In this document: positions 8,185 through 15,741 of the stretch, piece by piece
Position numbering within the stretch: the stretch's first letter is position 1
Layout: every line of letters begins with the position of its first letter
NCBI RefSeq assembly: GCF_900091845.1
Contig: NZ_FMCI01000117.1
Coordinates: 1-50,696, forward strand
Reading direction: 5' to 3'
Origin: Streptomyces sp. SolWspMP-5a-2
GTDB lineage: Bacteria > Actinomycetota > Actinomycetes > Streptomycetales > Streptomycetaceae
DNA: 50,696 nt
Translations under genes and position numbers: made by a program
Notes under the pieces: generated by a model
Databases searched by the model: none
The model's input: the letters and a program-made list of their open reading frames with translations, nothing else
Told to the model about the DNA's origin: nothing

Positions 8185-9483
8185 TCACTGGTTGCCGCAG
8201 GTGGACGCGGCCGCCTCGGGGGCCGCGTCGAGCCAGGGCAGATCGTGCCCCATCCGGTCCCGCTTGGTGCGCAGGTAGCGGAGGTTGTGCTCGCCCGCCT
8301 GCACGGGCATCGGCTCACGGCCGGTGATCCCGATGCCGTGGCGCCGCAGCGCGTCGGTCTTGTCGGGGTTGTTGGTCATGAGGCGGACCCCGCGCACGCC
8401 GAGGTCGGCCAGGATGCGGGCGCCCGCGCCGTAGTCCCTGGCGTCGGCGGGCAGGCCGAGTTCGAGGTTGGCGTCGAGGGTGTCGCGGCCCCGCTCCTGG
8501 AGTTCGTAGGCGCGCAGCTTGGACAGGAGCCCGATGCCGCGTCCCTCGTGGCCGCGCAGGTACACGACGACGCCCCGGCCCTCGCGCTGGATGCGGCCGA
8601 GCGCGGCGTCGAGCTGGGGGCCGCAGTCGCAGCGCAGGGAGGCGAAGACGTCGCCGGTGAGGCACTCGGAGTGGACCCGGACCAGGACGTCCTCGCCGTC
8701 GCCGAGGTCGCCGTGCACGAGCGCGACGTGCTCCACGCCGTCGGTGACGGAGCGGTAGCCGTAGGCGGTGAACACGCCGTGCCGGGTGGGAAGGCGGACC
8801 TCGGCCTCGCGGCGGACGGTGGGTTCGGCGCTGCGGCGGTAGGCGATCAGGTCCGCGATGGAGATGATCGTGAGGCCGTGCTTGCGGGCGAACGGGATCA
8901 GTTCGGGCAGCCGGAGCATCCGGCCGTCCTCCCCGGCGATCTCGACGATGGCGCCGGCCGGGCGCAGGCCCGCGAGGCGGGCGAGGTCGACGGCGGCCTC
9001 GGTGTGCCCATCGCGGGTGAGGACGCCGCCGGGCCTGGCGCGCAGCGGGAAGACGTGGCCGGGCCTGACGAGGTCGCCGGGTTCGGCGGTACCGCCCGCG
9101 AGCAGCCGCAGGGTGGCGGCCCGGTCGGCGGCGGAGATCCCGGTGGTGACGCCGTGGGCGGGCCCGGCGTCGACGGAGACGGTGAACGCGGTCTTCATCG
9201 ACTCGGTGTTGTCGGCGACCATCTGGGGCAGCCGGAGCCGGTCGAGTTCGTCGCCCTCCATGGGGGCGCAGATCAGTCCGCGGCACTCGCTCATCATGAA
9301 GGCGACGATCTCGGGGGTGGCCTTCTCGGCGGCGATGACGAGGTCGCCCTCGTTCTCCCGGTCCTCGTCGTCGACGACCACGACCGGGCGGCCGGAGGCG
9401 ATGTCGGCGAGGGCGCGTTCGATCGGGTCGAGGGCCCAGTGCTCGATGCCGTCGGTGTCGTGCGGGTCAGATGCCGTGGTCAT
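8185..9483 (-). CDS. ribBA: Bifunctional DHBP synthase / GTP cyclohydrolase II
   Basis: The 432-residue protein combines both entry reactions of riboflavin synthesis. The N-terminal half is 3,4-dihydroxy-2-butanone-4-phosphate synthase ([29 protein letters not shown]). The C-terminal half is GTP cyclohydrolase II, with zinc ligands in [16 protein letters not shown] and the [12 protein letters not shown] segment. ATG 9483 is chosen because DHBP synthase homology begins shortly after; the frame stays open further upstream but that stretch is ribM in another frame. Its start overlaps the ribM stop by 4 bp (9480-9483), implying translational coupling. Confidence 0.93.
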   Translation of the reverse strand: MTTASDPHDTDGIEHWALDPIERALADIASGRPVVVVDDEDRENEGDLVIAAEKATPEIVAFMMSECRGLICAPMEGDELDRLRLPQMVADNTESMKTAFTVSVDAGPAHGVTTGISAADRAATLRLLAGGTAEPGDLVRPGHVFPLRARPGGVLTRDGHTEAAVDLARLAGLRPAGAIVEIAGEDGRMLRLPELIPFARKHGLTIISIADLIAYRRSAEPTVRREAEVRLPTRHGVFTAYGYRSVTDGVEHVALVHGDLGDGEDVLVRVHSECLTGDVFASLRCDCGPQLDAALGRIQREGRGVVVYLRGHEGRGIGLLSKLRAYELQERGRDTLDANLELGLPADARDYGAGARILADLGVRGVRLMTNNPDKTDALRRHGIGITGREPMPVQAGEHNLRYLRTKRDRMGHDLPWLDAAPEAAASTCGNQ

Positions 9484-10121
9484 GCCGGCACTCCTTCCAG
9501 GGTGTGCCGCGCGTCGGCGCGGGAGCGCAGCCACCAGTCGCGCAGGCCCCACAGGACGAGCGCGCCGTAGATGACGTAGACGAAGCCGGAGAAGGCGTAT
9601 CCGTTGGCGAAGTTGAGGGGGACGCCCACGAGGTCGACGAGGAGCCAGGCGATCCAGAACTCGACCATGGAGCGGGCCTGCGCATACATCGCGACGACGG
9701 TGCCGACGAAGATGTAGGCGTCCGGCCAGGGGTCCCAGGACAGGCTGGGTACGGCCTCGAAGAGGAGGGCGACGGCGACGGTCCCGGCGGCCGCGGCCGC
9801 CACCATGGCGGCGCGCTCGCGCCAGGTCGCGAACCGGGGGGCGATGTGCCCGTCGGCGGCCCGGCCCCGGTCGCGGCTCCACTGCCACCAGCCGTAGAGG
9901 GCGACGGCCATGACGACGACCTGCTTGCCCGCGCTCCCGGCGAGGTGGCCGTAGAAGGCGACGAACAGGACGGCCCCGGAGAGGAACTGCACGGGCCAGG
10001 TCCACAGCGAGCGGCGCCAGCCGAGGGCGAGGGTGATCAGGCCGAGGATGTTGCCGGTCATGTCGGACCAGATGATGTGCTGGCCGAGGAGGGTGAACGC
10101 CTCGGAGTTCAGGCCGCTCAC
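9480..10121 (-). CDS. ribM: Riboflavin transporter RibM (PnuC-type)
   Basis: This 213-residue, highly hydrophobic protein has about seven membrane segments and belongs to the PnuC fold. The family-typical core [20 protein letters not shown] and the C-terminal segment [14 protein letters not shown] are present. PnuC-type proteins inside actinobacterial riboflavin operons under FMN riboswitch control are known as RibM/PnuX and facilitate riboflavin uptake. The operon position, between ribE and ribBA with 4-bp overlaps on both sides, supports that role over nicotinamide riboside transport. Substrate assignment is by context. Confidence 0.85.
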   Translation of the reverse strand: MSGLNSEAFTLLGQHIIWSDMTGNILGLITLALGWRRSLWTWPVQFLSGAVLFVAFYGHLAGSAGKQVVVMAVALYGWWQWSRDRGRAADGHIAPRFATWRERAAMVAAAAAGTVAVALLFEAVPSLSWDPWPDAYIFVGTVVAMYAQARSMVEFWIAWLLVDLVGVPLNFANGYAFSGFVYVIYGALVLWGLRDWWLRSRADARHTLEGVPA

Positions 10122-10723
10122 TTGGTGGCCCCCGGTCCGGCGGCGAGCAGTCGCTCCACGTACTTGGCGACGATGTCCACCTCCAGGTTGACCGGGTCCC
10201 CGGGCTGCTTGCGGCCGAGGGTGGTCAGGGCGAGGGTGGTGGGGATCAGGCTGACGGTGAAGCGGTCGGCGTCCGCCCGGACCACGGTGAGGCTGATCCC
10301 GTCGACGGTGATGGAGCCCTTGTCGACGACGTACCGCGCGAGGTCGGCGGGGAGGGAGACCGTGACGACCTCCCAGTGCTCGGAGGGTTCGCGGGCCAGG
10401 ATGCGGCCGGTGCCGTCGACGTGGCCCTGCACGATGTGGCCGCCGAGCCGGGCGCCGACGGCGGTGGGGCGCTCCAGGTTGACGCGGGACCCGGCGGTGA
10501 GGGCGCCGAGGCTGGAGCGGACGAGGGTCTCGGCCATGACGTCGGCGGTGAACTCGTCGCCCTCGTGCTCGACGACGGTGAGACAGACCCCGTTCACGGC
10601 GATGGAGTCGCCGTGCTTCGCGCCGTCGGTGACGACGGGTCCGCGCAGCCGGAAGCGGGAGGCGTCGCCGAGATGCTCGACGGCGGTGACCTCACCCAGT
10701 TCTTCGACGATTCCGGTGAACAC
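10118..10723 (-). CDS. ribE: Riboflavin synthase alpha chain
   Basis: The enzyme dismutates two lumazine molecules to riboflavin. It begins with the near-universal MFTGIVEE and contains two lumazine-binding beta-barrel repeats, visible as repeated [13 protein letters not shown] and [12 protein letters not shown], each followed by similar segments. Its 201 residues are of usual length. The start is GTG (10721-10723) with AGGAGG eight bases upstream. First gene of the operon, directly behind the FMN riboswitch; its stop overlaps the ribM start by 4 bp. Confidence 0.95.
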   Translation of the reverse strand: MFTGIVEELGEVTAVEHLGDASRFRLRGPVVTDGAKHGDSIAVNGVCLTVVEHEGDEFTADVMAETLVRSSLGALTAGSRVNLERPTAVGARLGGHIVQGHVDGTGRILAREPSEHWEVVTVSLPADLARYVVDKGSITVDGISLTVVRADADRFTVSLIPTTLALTTLGRKQPGDPVNLEVDIVAKYVERLLAAGPGATK

Positions 10724-10819
10724 TTCCCGGGTCCTCCTGCCTCATGGGGGCACGGACTCCGGGGCTGTCGATGACGACAGAGAGAGCGAGCGTGGACACC
10801 GGGGGCGACGCCGAAAGCA

Positions 10820-10840
10820 CTCGTCCTGAGCCAGGACGAG
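10820..10840 (-). promoter_or_regulatory. Expression-platform hairpin between FMN aptamer and ribE
   Basis: A perfect 9-bp stem (CTCGTCCTG / CAGGACGAG) with a 3-nt loop lies in the leader about 35 nt downstream of the aptamer on the transcript. There is no U-tract. It is likely part of the riboswitch expression platform, either as a U-less terminator or as a structural switch partner; which of these cannot be read from sequence alone. Confidence 0.5.
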
Positions 10841-10872
10841 CCGATACGGCGGCGCGCACGCATGCCCGCCCG

Positions 10873-11003
10873 CCGCGCACTGCCTCCCATCCGGACTTTA
10901 ACCGTCGGTCCAGGAATTTCACCTGGTCAACCGGCCACTGGACGTGACCGGGTCGCGGACTGTAACCGCCGGTTCGGACTTTCACCGACCCCGGAGTGCG
11001 CTG
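10873..11003 (-). ncRNA. FMN riboswitch aptamer (RFN element)
   Basis: On the minus strand the sequence shows all conserved RFN blocks in order: the closing P1 strand, GGGGTCGGTGAAAGTCC, GGCGGTTACAGTCCGCGACC, the stem near TGGCCGGTTGACC, GGTGAAATTCCTGGACCGACGG, TTAAAGTCCGGATGGGAG, and the P1 return strand. The P1 strands are GCGCACT and AGTGCGC. The aptamer binds FMN and represses the rib genes. It sits about 150 nt upstream of ribE, leaving room for an expression platform. Confidence 0.95.
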
Positions 11004-11054
11004 CTTCTGGTACACGGTCAGTGTGCCACGCCCGTCGGAGGTCCATACGGGTGA

Positions 11055-11078
11055 CGGCTGTGGGCTGGCTCACAGCCG
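11055..11078. repeat. Perfect 8-bp inverted repeat in the rib/ECF41 intergenic region
   Basis: CGGCTGTG and its complement CACAGCCG are separated by 8 bp. The element lies upstream of the riboswitch and between divergent transcription units, so it may be an operator or a structural element of the rib promoter region. No known regulator is recognised. Confidence 0.45.
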
Positions 11079-11139
11079 GTCGTCGCACCACCCGGCGCGC
11101 GCCCGCGCGCCCCTCCCGCGGACGGCAGGTCCGTACCTA

Positions 11140-11169
11140 TTGACGGAATGGTCTAGTCCTTTCTAGGGT
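11140..11169 (+). promoter_or_regulatory. Vegetative-type promoter with a DasR-like element in its spacer
   Basis: TTGACG at 11140-11145 and TAGGGT at 11164-11169 are separated by 18 bp, a good housekeeping-type promoter. The spacer holds TGGTCTAGTCC; the 16-mer at 11147-11162 matches 12 of 16 positions of the DasR consensus. It points at the ECF41 sigma gene 120 bp downstream. Confidence 0.5.
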
Positions 11170-11289
11170 CCCTCCGGGGGCGCGGCCCGGTGCGCACCCT
11201 CCCGGACCGGTCCGGCGGCGGTGACGACGGCCCTTGCCCGCCGCCGGGCCTTCGGCCACCGCCCGCGACGGCTCTGGCAGGGTGGCGGC

Positions 11290-12177
11290 ATGACGACCGC
11301 GCTCGCCGACGAGTTCGAATCGCACCGCTCCCGCCTGTTCGGGCTGGCCTACCGGATGCTGGGCTCGGCCCACGAGGCCGAGGACACCGTCCAGGACGCC
11401 TACCTCCGCTTCAGCGGCGCCGACCGCGCCGCGATCGAGCATCCCGCGGCCTGGCTCGCGAAGGTCGTCACCAACCTCTGCCTCAACCGGCTGACCTCCG
11501 CTCGGGCCCGGCGCGAGAGCTACGTCGGCGACTGGCTGCCGGAGCCCGTGGCCACCTCCGACGGCGCGCTCGGCCCGCTGGAGTCCGCGGAGCAGCGGGA
11601 AGCGGTGTCGATGGCGATGCTGGTGCTCCTGGAGCGGCTGACCCCGGCCGAGCGCGCGGTGTACGTGCTGCGCGAGGCGTTCGGGTACGGGCACCAGGAG
11701 ATCGCCGGGGTGCTGGAGCTGGGCGAGGCCAACTGCCGTCAGCTGTACCGGCGGGCGGTGCGGCGGGTGGGCGAGCCGGAGACCCGTTTCGAACCGGCGC
11801 CCGAGCGGTGGGAGGAGCTGGTGACGTCGTTCCTGACCGCCGCGCGGGACGGCGACCTGAGCGCCCTCGAACGCCGGCTGTCGGCCGACGTGGTCTGGTG
11901 GAGCGACGGCGGCGGCAAGGTCAGGGCGGCGCTGCGGCCGATCGCGGGGCGCGCCAAGGTGGCCCGCTTCCTGGCGGGCGGCGGCCCGAGGTTCACCGGC
12001 GGCCTCGTCTTCTCGCCGGCCGAGATCAACGGCGGGACGGCCCTGGTGGCCCGGTCGGGCGAGACGGTCGTCGCGGTGCTCGTGTTCGACATCAGGGACG
12101 GTCTGATCACCCGGGTGCGCTCGGTGGTCAACCCGGAGAAGCTGGAGTACGTGGGCCGCCAGCTGAAGCGGACCTGA
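11290..12177 (+). CDS. ECF41-type RNA polymerase sigma factor (SigJ-like)
   Basis: The 295-residue sigma factor has region 2 (LFGLAYRMLGSAHEAEDTVQDAYLR) and region 4 (FGYGHQEIAGVLELGEANCRQLYRRA) plus a C-terminal SnoaL-like extension that replaces an anti-sigma factor. The group-specific signatures are visible: WLPEP at residues 82-86 between regions 2 and 4, DGGGK at about 206-210, and NPEKL at 281-285 (family form NPDKL). In ECF41 proteins the extension modulates activity. ATG 11290 is chosen since family homology begins there. The next gene is an epimerase-like protein, the typical ECF41 partner, with a matching promoter between them. Confidence 0.92.
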   Translation: MTTALADEFESHRSRLFGLAYRMLGSAHEAEDTVQDAYLRFSGADRAAIEHPAAWLAKVVTNLCLNRLTSARARRESYVGDWLPEPVATSDGALGPLESAEQREAVSMAMLVLLERLTPAERAVYVLREAFGYGHQEIAGVLELGEANCRQLYRRAVRRVGEPETRFEPAPERWEELVTSFLTAARDGDLSALERRLSADVVWWSDGGGKVRAALRPIAGRAKVARFLAGGGPRFTGGLVFSPAEINGGTALVARSGETVVAVLVFDIRDGLITRVRSVVNPEKLEYVGRQLKRT

Positions 12178-12182
12178 TCCGC

Positions 12183-12210
12183 GCGCCCCGGCTGTCACAT
12201 TCCGGGGCGC
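12183..12210 (+). terminator. Hairpin after the sigma gene
   Basis: A perfect 9-bp inverted repeat (GCGCCCCGG / CCGGGGCGC) with a 10-nt loop follows the sigma-gene stop by 5 bp. The loop contains the TGTCACA element of the next promoter, so terminator and promoter overlap. Confidence 0.6.
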
Positions 12211-12219
12211 TCCGCGGTC
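12193..12219 (+). promoter_or_regulatory. ECF41-type promoter for the epimerase-like gene
   Basis: TGTCACA at 12193-12199 is an exact match to the -35 element described for ECF41 sigma factors. After 16 bp comes GGTC (12216-12219), one base from the family -10 motif CGTC. It lies 60 bp upstream of the epimerase-like start. Confidence 0.7.
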
Positions 12220-12278
12220 CTCGCTGGTGTTGCGGCGCTCCGCCCGGGGGCGCCCGGCGCGCGAAGGGGCTGAACGGC

Positions 12279-13037
12279 ATGACCACGATGCTGGTGACCG
12301 GCGGGACCGGAACCCTCGGACGGCTCGTCGCCGCCCGGCTGCGGGCGGACGGGCACGAGGTGCGGGTGCTCAGCCGCCACGCCCCGCCGTACGCGGTCGA
12401 CCTGCGGACCGGCGGCGCGGCGCTCGACGCCGCCGTCGAGGGCGTGGAGACGGTGGTGCACTGCGCGTCCACGCCCAGCGGCGGGGACGAGAAGGCGGCG
12501 GCGCGGCTGGTCGGGGCGGCCCGGCGGGCGGGCGTGCGGCACCTGGCGCACATCTCGATCGTCGGCGTCGACCGGGTCCCCTACCGCTACTACCGCAGCA
12601 AGCTCGCGGCGGAGCGGCTGATCGAGGAGTCGGGCCTCGGCTGGACGATCCTGCGCGCGACACAGTTCCACGACCTGGTCCTCGGTGTCCTCCAGGCCCT
12701 CGCCAAGGCGCCGGTGCTGCTGCTCCCGGCCGGGCTGAGCGACCAGCCCGTCGAGGTGACGGAGGTCGCGGACCGGCTGGCCGCACTGGCGACGGAGCCA
12801 CCCGCGGGCCGGGTCCCCGACCTCGGCGGCCCGGAGGTGCGCACCCTCGAATCGCTGGCCCGCGCCTATCTGACGGCGACGGACCGCCGCCGCGCCCTGG
12901 TCAACGTCCCGCTGTGGGGCCGCACGTACCGGGCCTTCCACGAGGGCGGTCATCTGACCGGCGACGAACACGCCCTGGGCAGGGGCACGTTCGAGGACTA
13001 CCTGCACCGCAGGGCGAGGGCGGCGGGCCGCGCCTGA
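12279..13037 (+). CDS. NAD(P)-binding epimerase/NmrA-like protein, likely ECF41 target
   Basis: The 252-residue protein has an atypical short-chain dehydrogenase (NmrA/epimerase) fold. The Rossmann glycine motif is VTGGTGTLGR near the N-terminus. A YRYYRSKLAAE segment contains the Tyr-xxx-Lys pair typical of the family active site. The remainder (WTILRATQFHDLV, VDxx-like EVTEVADRLAALA) matches sugar-epimerase/NmrA-type proteins. ECF41 sigma factors usually sit beside a carboxymuconolactone decarboxylase, oxidoreductase or epimerase (COE) gene which they transcribe; this is the epimerase case. Substrate unknown. A GAAGGGG ribosome binding site precedes ATG 12279. Confidence 0.85.
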   Translation: MTTMLVTGGTGTLGRLVAARLRADGHEVRVLSRHAPPYAVDLRTGGAALDAAVEGVETVVHCASTPSGGDEKAAARLVGAARRAGVRHLAHISIVGVDRVPYRYYRSKLAAERLIEESGLGWTILRATQFHDLVLGVLQALAKAPVLLLPAGLSDQPVEVTEVADRLAALATEPPAGRVPDLGGPEVRTLESLARAYLTATDRRRALVNVPLWGRTYRAFHEGGHLTGDEHALGRGTFEDYLHRRARAAGRA

Positions 13038-13063
13038 GCCGGGCGGCGGCCGCCCCGCGCCGG

Positions 13064-14278
13064 TCACCGTCCGGGGGGCGCGAACACCTCGTCCTGGGCG
13101 CGGTCCCTGGCGGTCAGGAGGGCTCCCCGCAGGACCGCAGCGCCGCCCAGCAGGCCGGGGCGCACCTCGGTGGGCAGCGGGGACATCCGGCGCACCCGTT
13201 CCGCGACCCGGCCCGCGAGTTCCCCGCCCCCGGCGTGCCCGATCTCGCCGCCCAGGACCACGCACCCCGGGTCGAGCAGCGCCGCGACGGAGGCGACCCC
13301 GACGGCGAGCCGGTCGGCGAGGGCGTCCAGGAAACGCTCGGCGGACGCGGCCGCCACCCCGGCGTCGGCCGCCCCGGTGACCGCCCGTACCGCCTCCCGC
13401 ACCGGCCCGGCGGCGGGCGGCTCGTGCCCCCGTGCCTCGCCCGTCACCCCGTGCTCCCCGGCGAGGCGGGCGATCGCCGCCGCGCCCGCGAGGGAGTGGA
13501 AGCCGCCGTCGCAGTCCGTCGCCGTGGGGAGCCCGGTGGTGCCGGGGACCGGCAGGAAGCCGATCTCGCCGGTGCCGCCGGACGCGCCCCTGCGCAGGGT
13601 GCCGTCCAGGACGACGGCCGCGCCCGTGCCGTGGCCGAGCCAGAGCAGGACGAACGTGTCGTGGTCGCGGGCGGCGCCCTCCCGCTGCTCGGCCAGGGCG
13701 GCGAGGTTGGTCTCGTTCTCGACCCGGACGCGGGCCCCGGGGAGCCGTTCCTGCAGGGCCGCCACCAGTCGGCGGTGCCAGGCGGGCAGGCCGGAGGAGT
13801 CGCGGAGTTCGCCGCTCGCCGGGTCGATCAGGCCGGGCGCCCCGATCCCGACGGTGTGCAGCCGGTCGGCGCCCGCCTCCTTCAGCACCCGTTCCACGAG
13901 CGCGACCGCGTGCTCGACGGCCGGGCCTGTCCCCATCTCGCCGCCGATCGGCAGGGCGGCCTCCGCCAGCACCTCGCCGACCAGGTCGGAGACGACGACG
14001 GCGAGCCCCTCGGTGCGCACGTCGAGGGCGGCGAGGTGGGCGCGGTCGGCGACGATCCCGTACAGCCTGGCGTTCGGCCCCCTGCGGGTCTCCCCGGCCT
14101 CGCCGACGACCGTCACGAACCCGGAGTCGGTGAGGCGTTCGACGAGGTCGGCGACGGTGGGCCGGGACAGGCCGGTGAGCGCCTTCAACTGGCCTGCCGT
14201 CAACGGGCCCTCCTGCTGGAGCAGACGCAGGGCGAGCCGGTCGTTGATGGCCCGAGCGGTGCTGGGGGATGCGGGCAT
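13064..14278 (-). CDS. ROK-family transcriptional repressor
   Basis: The 404-residue protein starts with a winged-helix DNA-binding domain (LLQQEGPLTAGQLKALTGLSRPTVADLVERL), followed by a ROK sugar-kinase-like domain. The kinase catalytic motif is altered (VENETNLAALAE, lacking the usual Asp), and the ROK zinc motif CxCGxxGC is not present (PTATDCDGGFHS instead). Both changes point to a regulator that senses a sugar or other small molecule rather than an enzyme. It is divergent from an MFS transporter gene and shares with it a 110-bp region holding a perfect palindrome, so the transporter and the ROK gene itself are its likely targets. Confidence 0.88.
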   Translation of the reverse strand: MPASPSTARAINDRLALRLLQQEGPLTAGQLKALTGLSRPTVADLVERLTDSGFVTVVGEAGETRRGPNARLYGIVADRAHLAALDVRTEGLAVVVSDLVGEVLAEAALPIGGEMGTGPAVEHAVALVERVLKEAGADRLHTVGIGAPGLIDPASGELRDSSGLPAWHRRLVAALQERLPGARVRVENETNLAALAEQREGAARDHDTFVLLWLGHGTGAAVVLDGTLRRGASGGTGEIGFLPVPGTTGLPTATDCDGGFHSLAGAAAIARLAGEHGVTGEARGHEPPAAGPVREAVRAVTGAADAGVAAASAERFLDALADRLAVGVASVAALLDPGCVVLGGEIGHAGGGELAGRVAERVRRMSPLPTEVRPGLLGGAAVLRGALLTARDRAQDEVFAPPGR

Positions 14279-14319
14279 GCCGGGGATCCTTCCAGATGGG
14301 CGGGACCCGTGCGCTCTAT

Positions 14320-14342
14320 CTATCAGGCAGGGTTCCTGATAG
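14320..14342. promoter_or_regulatory. Operator-like palindrome between ROK and MFS genes
   Basis: CTATCAGG and its perfect complement CCTGATAG are separated by 7 bp. The element lies midway between the divergent ROK and MFS starts, and overlaps TAGTTT, a possible -10 for the MFS gene. The AT content stands out against the surrounding GC-rich DNA. It is the best candidate ROK operator. Confidence 0.65.
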
Positions 14343-14388
14343 TTTACGCGGCGTCAGCGGGGCCGAGGTGTGCGGGAGGGGCGGGGAA

Positions 14389-15603
14389 ATGGGCGACGTG
14401 GGCGGCGACCTGCGCGAGGTGAGGCGTGCCCGGTACGCCGTGGCGGCCGTGTTCGCCGTGCACGGCGGTGTCACCGGCTCGTTCGCGACCCGGGTGCCCT
14501 GGATCCAGGACCACGCGGGCCTGAGCGCGGGCCAGTTGGGCTTCTCGCTCGCCTTCACCGCGTTCGGCGCCGCCTGCGCGATGCCGCTCGCCGGACGGAT
14601 CAGCCACCGCTTCGGCAGCCGGACCGCGCTGCGCGGACTGCTCGCGCTGTGGACGCTCTCCCTGGTCCTGCCGTCGCTCGCGCCGAACCTGCTCACGCTC
14701 TGCCTGGCGATGTTCGTCTACGGCGCGAGCGCGGGCATGGCCGACGTCGCGATGAACGCGCTCGGCGTCGAGATAGAGCGGCTGCTCGACAAGTCGATCA
14801 TGTCGGGGCTGCACGGCATGTGGAGCGCGGGCGCCCTGCTCGGCTCGGCGGGCGGCACCCTCGCCGCGCACCTCGGATCGGACGCGCGCCTGCACTTCGC
14901 GCTGGCCGCCGCCGTCCTGACCGTCCTCGGCCTCACCGCCTGCCGCTGGGTGCTCGACCTGAAGGCGACGCAGGACGAGGAGCCGCCGCCGAGGTTCGCG
15001 CTGCCGCCGCGCTCGGCGCTGCTGATCGGCGCGGTCGGCTTCTGCGCGGTCTTCGCGGAGGGCGCCAGCCTCGACTGGTCGGCGGTCTACCTGCGCGACC
15101 GGCTGGAGACCTCGGCCGGTCTGGCCGCCGCCTGCACCACCGGGTTCATGCTGACCATGGCCGTCGCCAGGATCGTCGGCGACGCGGCGGTCGACCGCTT
15201 CGGCGCGGTGCGCACGGTCCGGGCCGGGGGTGTGCTCGCCGTCGTCGGCGGGGTGCTGGTCGTCGTCTCCGCCCACCCCGCCGTCGCCATGGCCGGGTTC
15301 GCGCTGATGGGCCTCGGCATCGCGGTGGTGGTCCCGCTCTGCTTCGCGGCGGCCGGGCACAGCGGCCCGAACCCCAGTCAGGCCATCGCGGGCGTCGCGA
15401 CGATCACCTACACCTCGGGCCTGATCGCGCCGAGCCTGATCGGCGGGGTGGCGCAGGCGACCAGCCTGACGGTGTCGTTCGTGGTGGTGACGGTGCTGGC
15501 GAGCGGGCTCGTGGTGTTCGCCCGGGTGCTGCGGCCCACCCGCGAGGGCCCCAGGACCGGGGCGGGCCGACCGGCCGAGGCGCTGCCCGACGCCCGTCCC
15601 TGA
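14389..15603 (+). CDS. MFS transporter
   Basis: The 404-residue membrane protein has about twelve hydrophobic segments and belongs to the major facilitator superfamily. It resembles the YbjJ/FucP-like group, with an N-terminal segment GSFATRVPWIQDHAGLS and the cytoplasmic loop GRISHRFGSRTALRG between helices 2 and 3 (MFS motif A position). ATG 14389 has GGGAGGGG upstream. It is divergent from the ROK regulator, as often seen when the regulator's sugar ligand is the transported solute. The substrate cannot be told from the sequence. Confidence 0.85.
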   Translation: MGDVGGDLREVRRARYAVAAVFAVHGGVTGSFATRVPWIQDHAGLSAGQLGFSLAFTAFGAACAMPLAGRISHRFGSRTALRGLLALWTLSLVLPSLAPNLLTLCLAMFVYGASAGMADVAMNALGVEIERLLDKSIMSGLHGMWSAGALLGSAGGTLAAHLGSDARLHFALAAAVLTVLGLTACRWVLDLKATQDEEPPPRFALPPRSALLIGAVGFCAVFAEGASLDWSAVYLRDRLETSAGLAAACTTGFMLTMAVARIVGDAAVDRFGAVRTVRAGGVLAVVGGVLVVVSAHPAVAMAGFALMGLGIAVVVPLCFAAAGHSGPNPSQAIAGVATITYTSGLIAPSLIGGVAQATSLTVSFVVVTVLASGLVVFARVLRPTREGPRTGAGRPAEALPDARP

Positions 15604-15741
15604 CCCCGCGCGCCCCCGCCCCGGCCGCGGAGGTCGCGGGCAGGCCGGGGAACGGGCAGGTCAGGCTGTGCGGAGGAGGTCCGGGGAGCCGTGACAATGG
15701 GTCCGGACCATCCTGCTGTACAGAGAAAGCGAAACCTCACC

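Noticed and set aside
13064..14278. ROK protein as a sugar kinase
   Set aside because: It has an N-terminal winged helix, an altered catalytic motif (Glu-Thr in place of Asp-Ala), and no zinc motif, so it is a regulator.
15691..15741. Earlier start of the uracil permease at GTG 15691 or ATG 15697
   Set aside because: Ribosome-binding-like sequence is good but the extra 15-17 residues do not fit family N-termini; kept only as an alternative.
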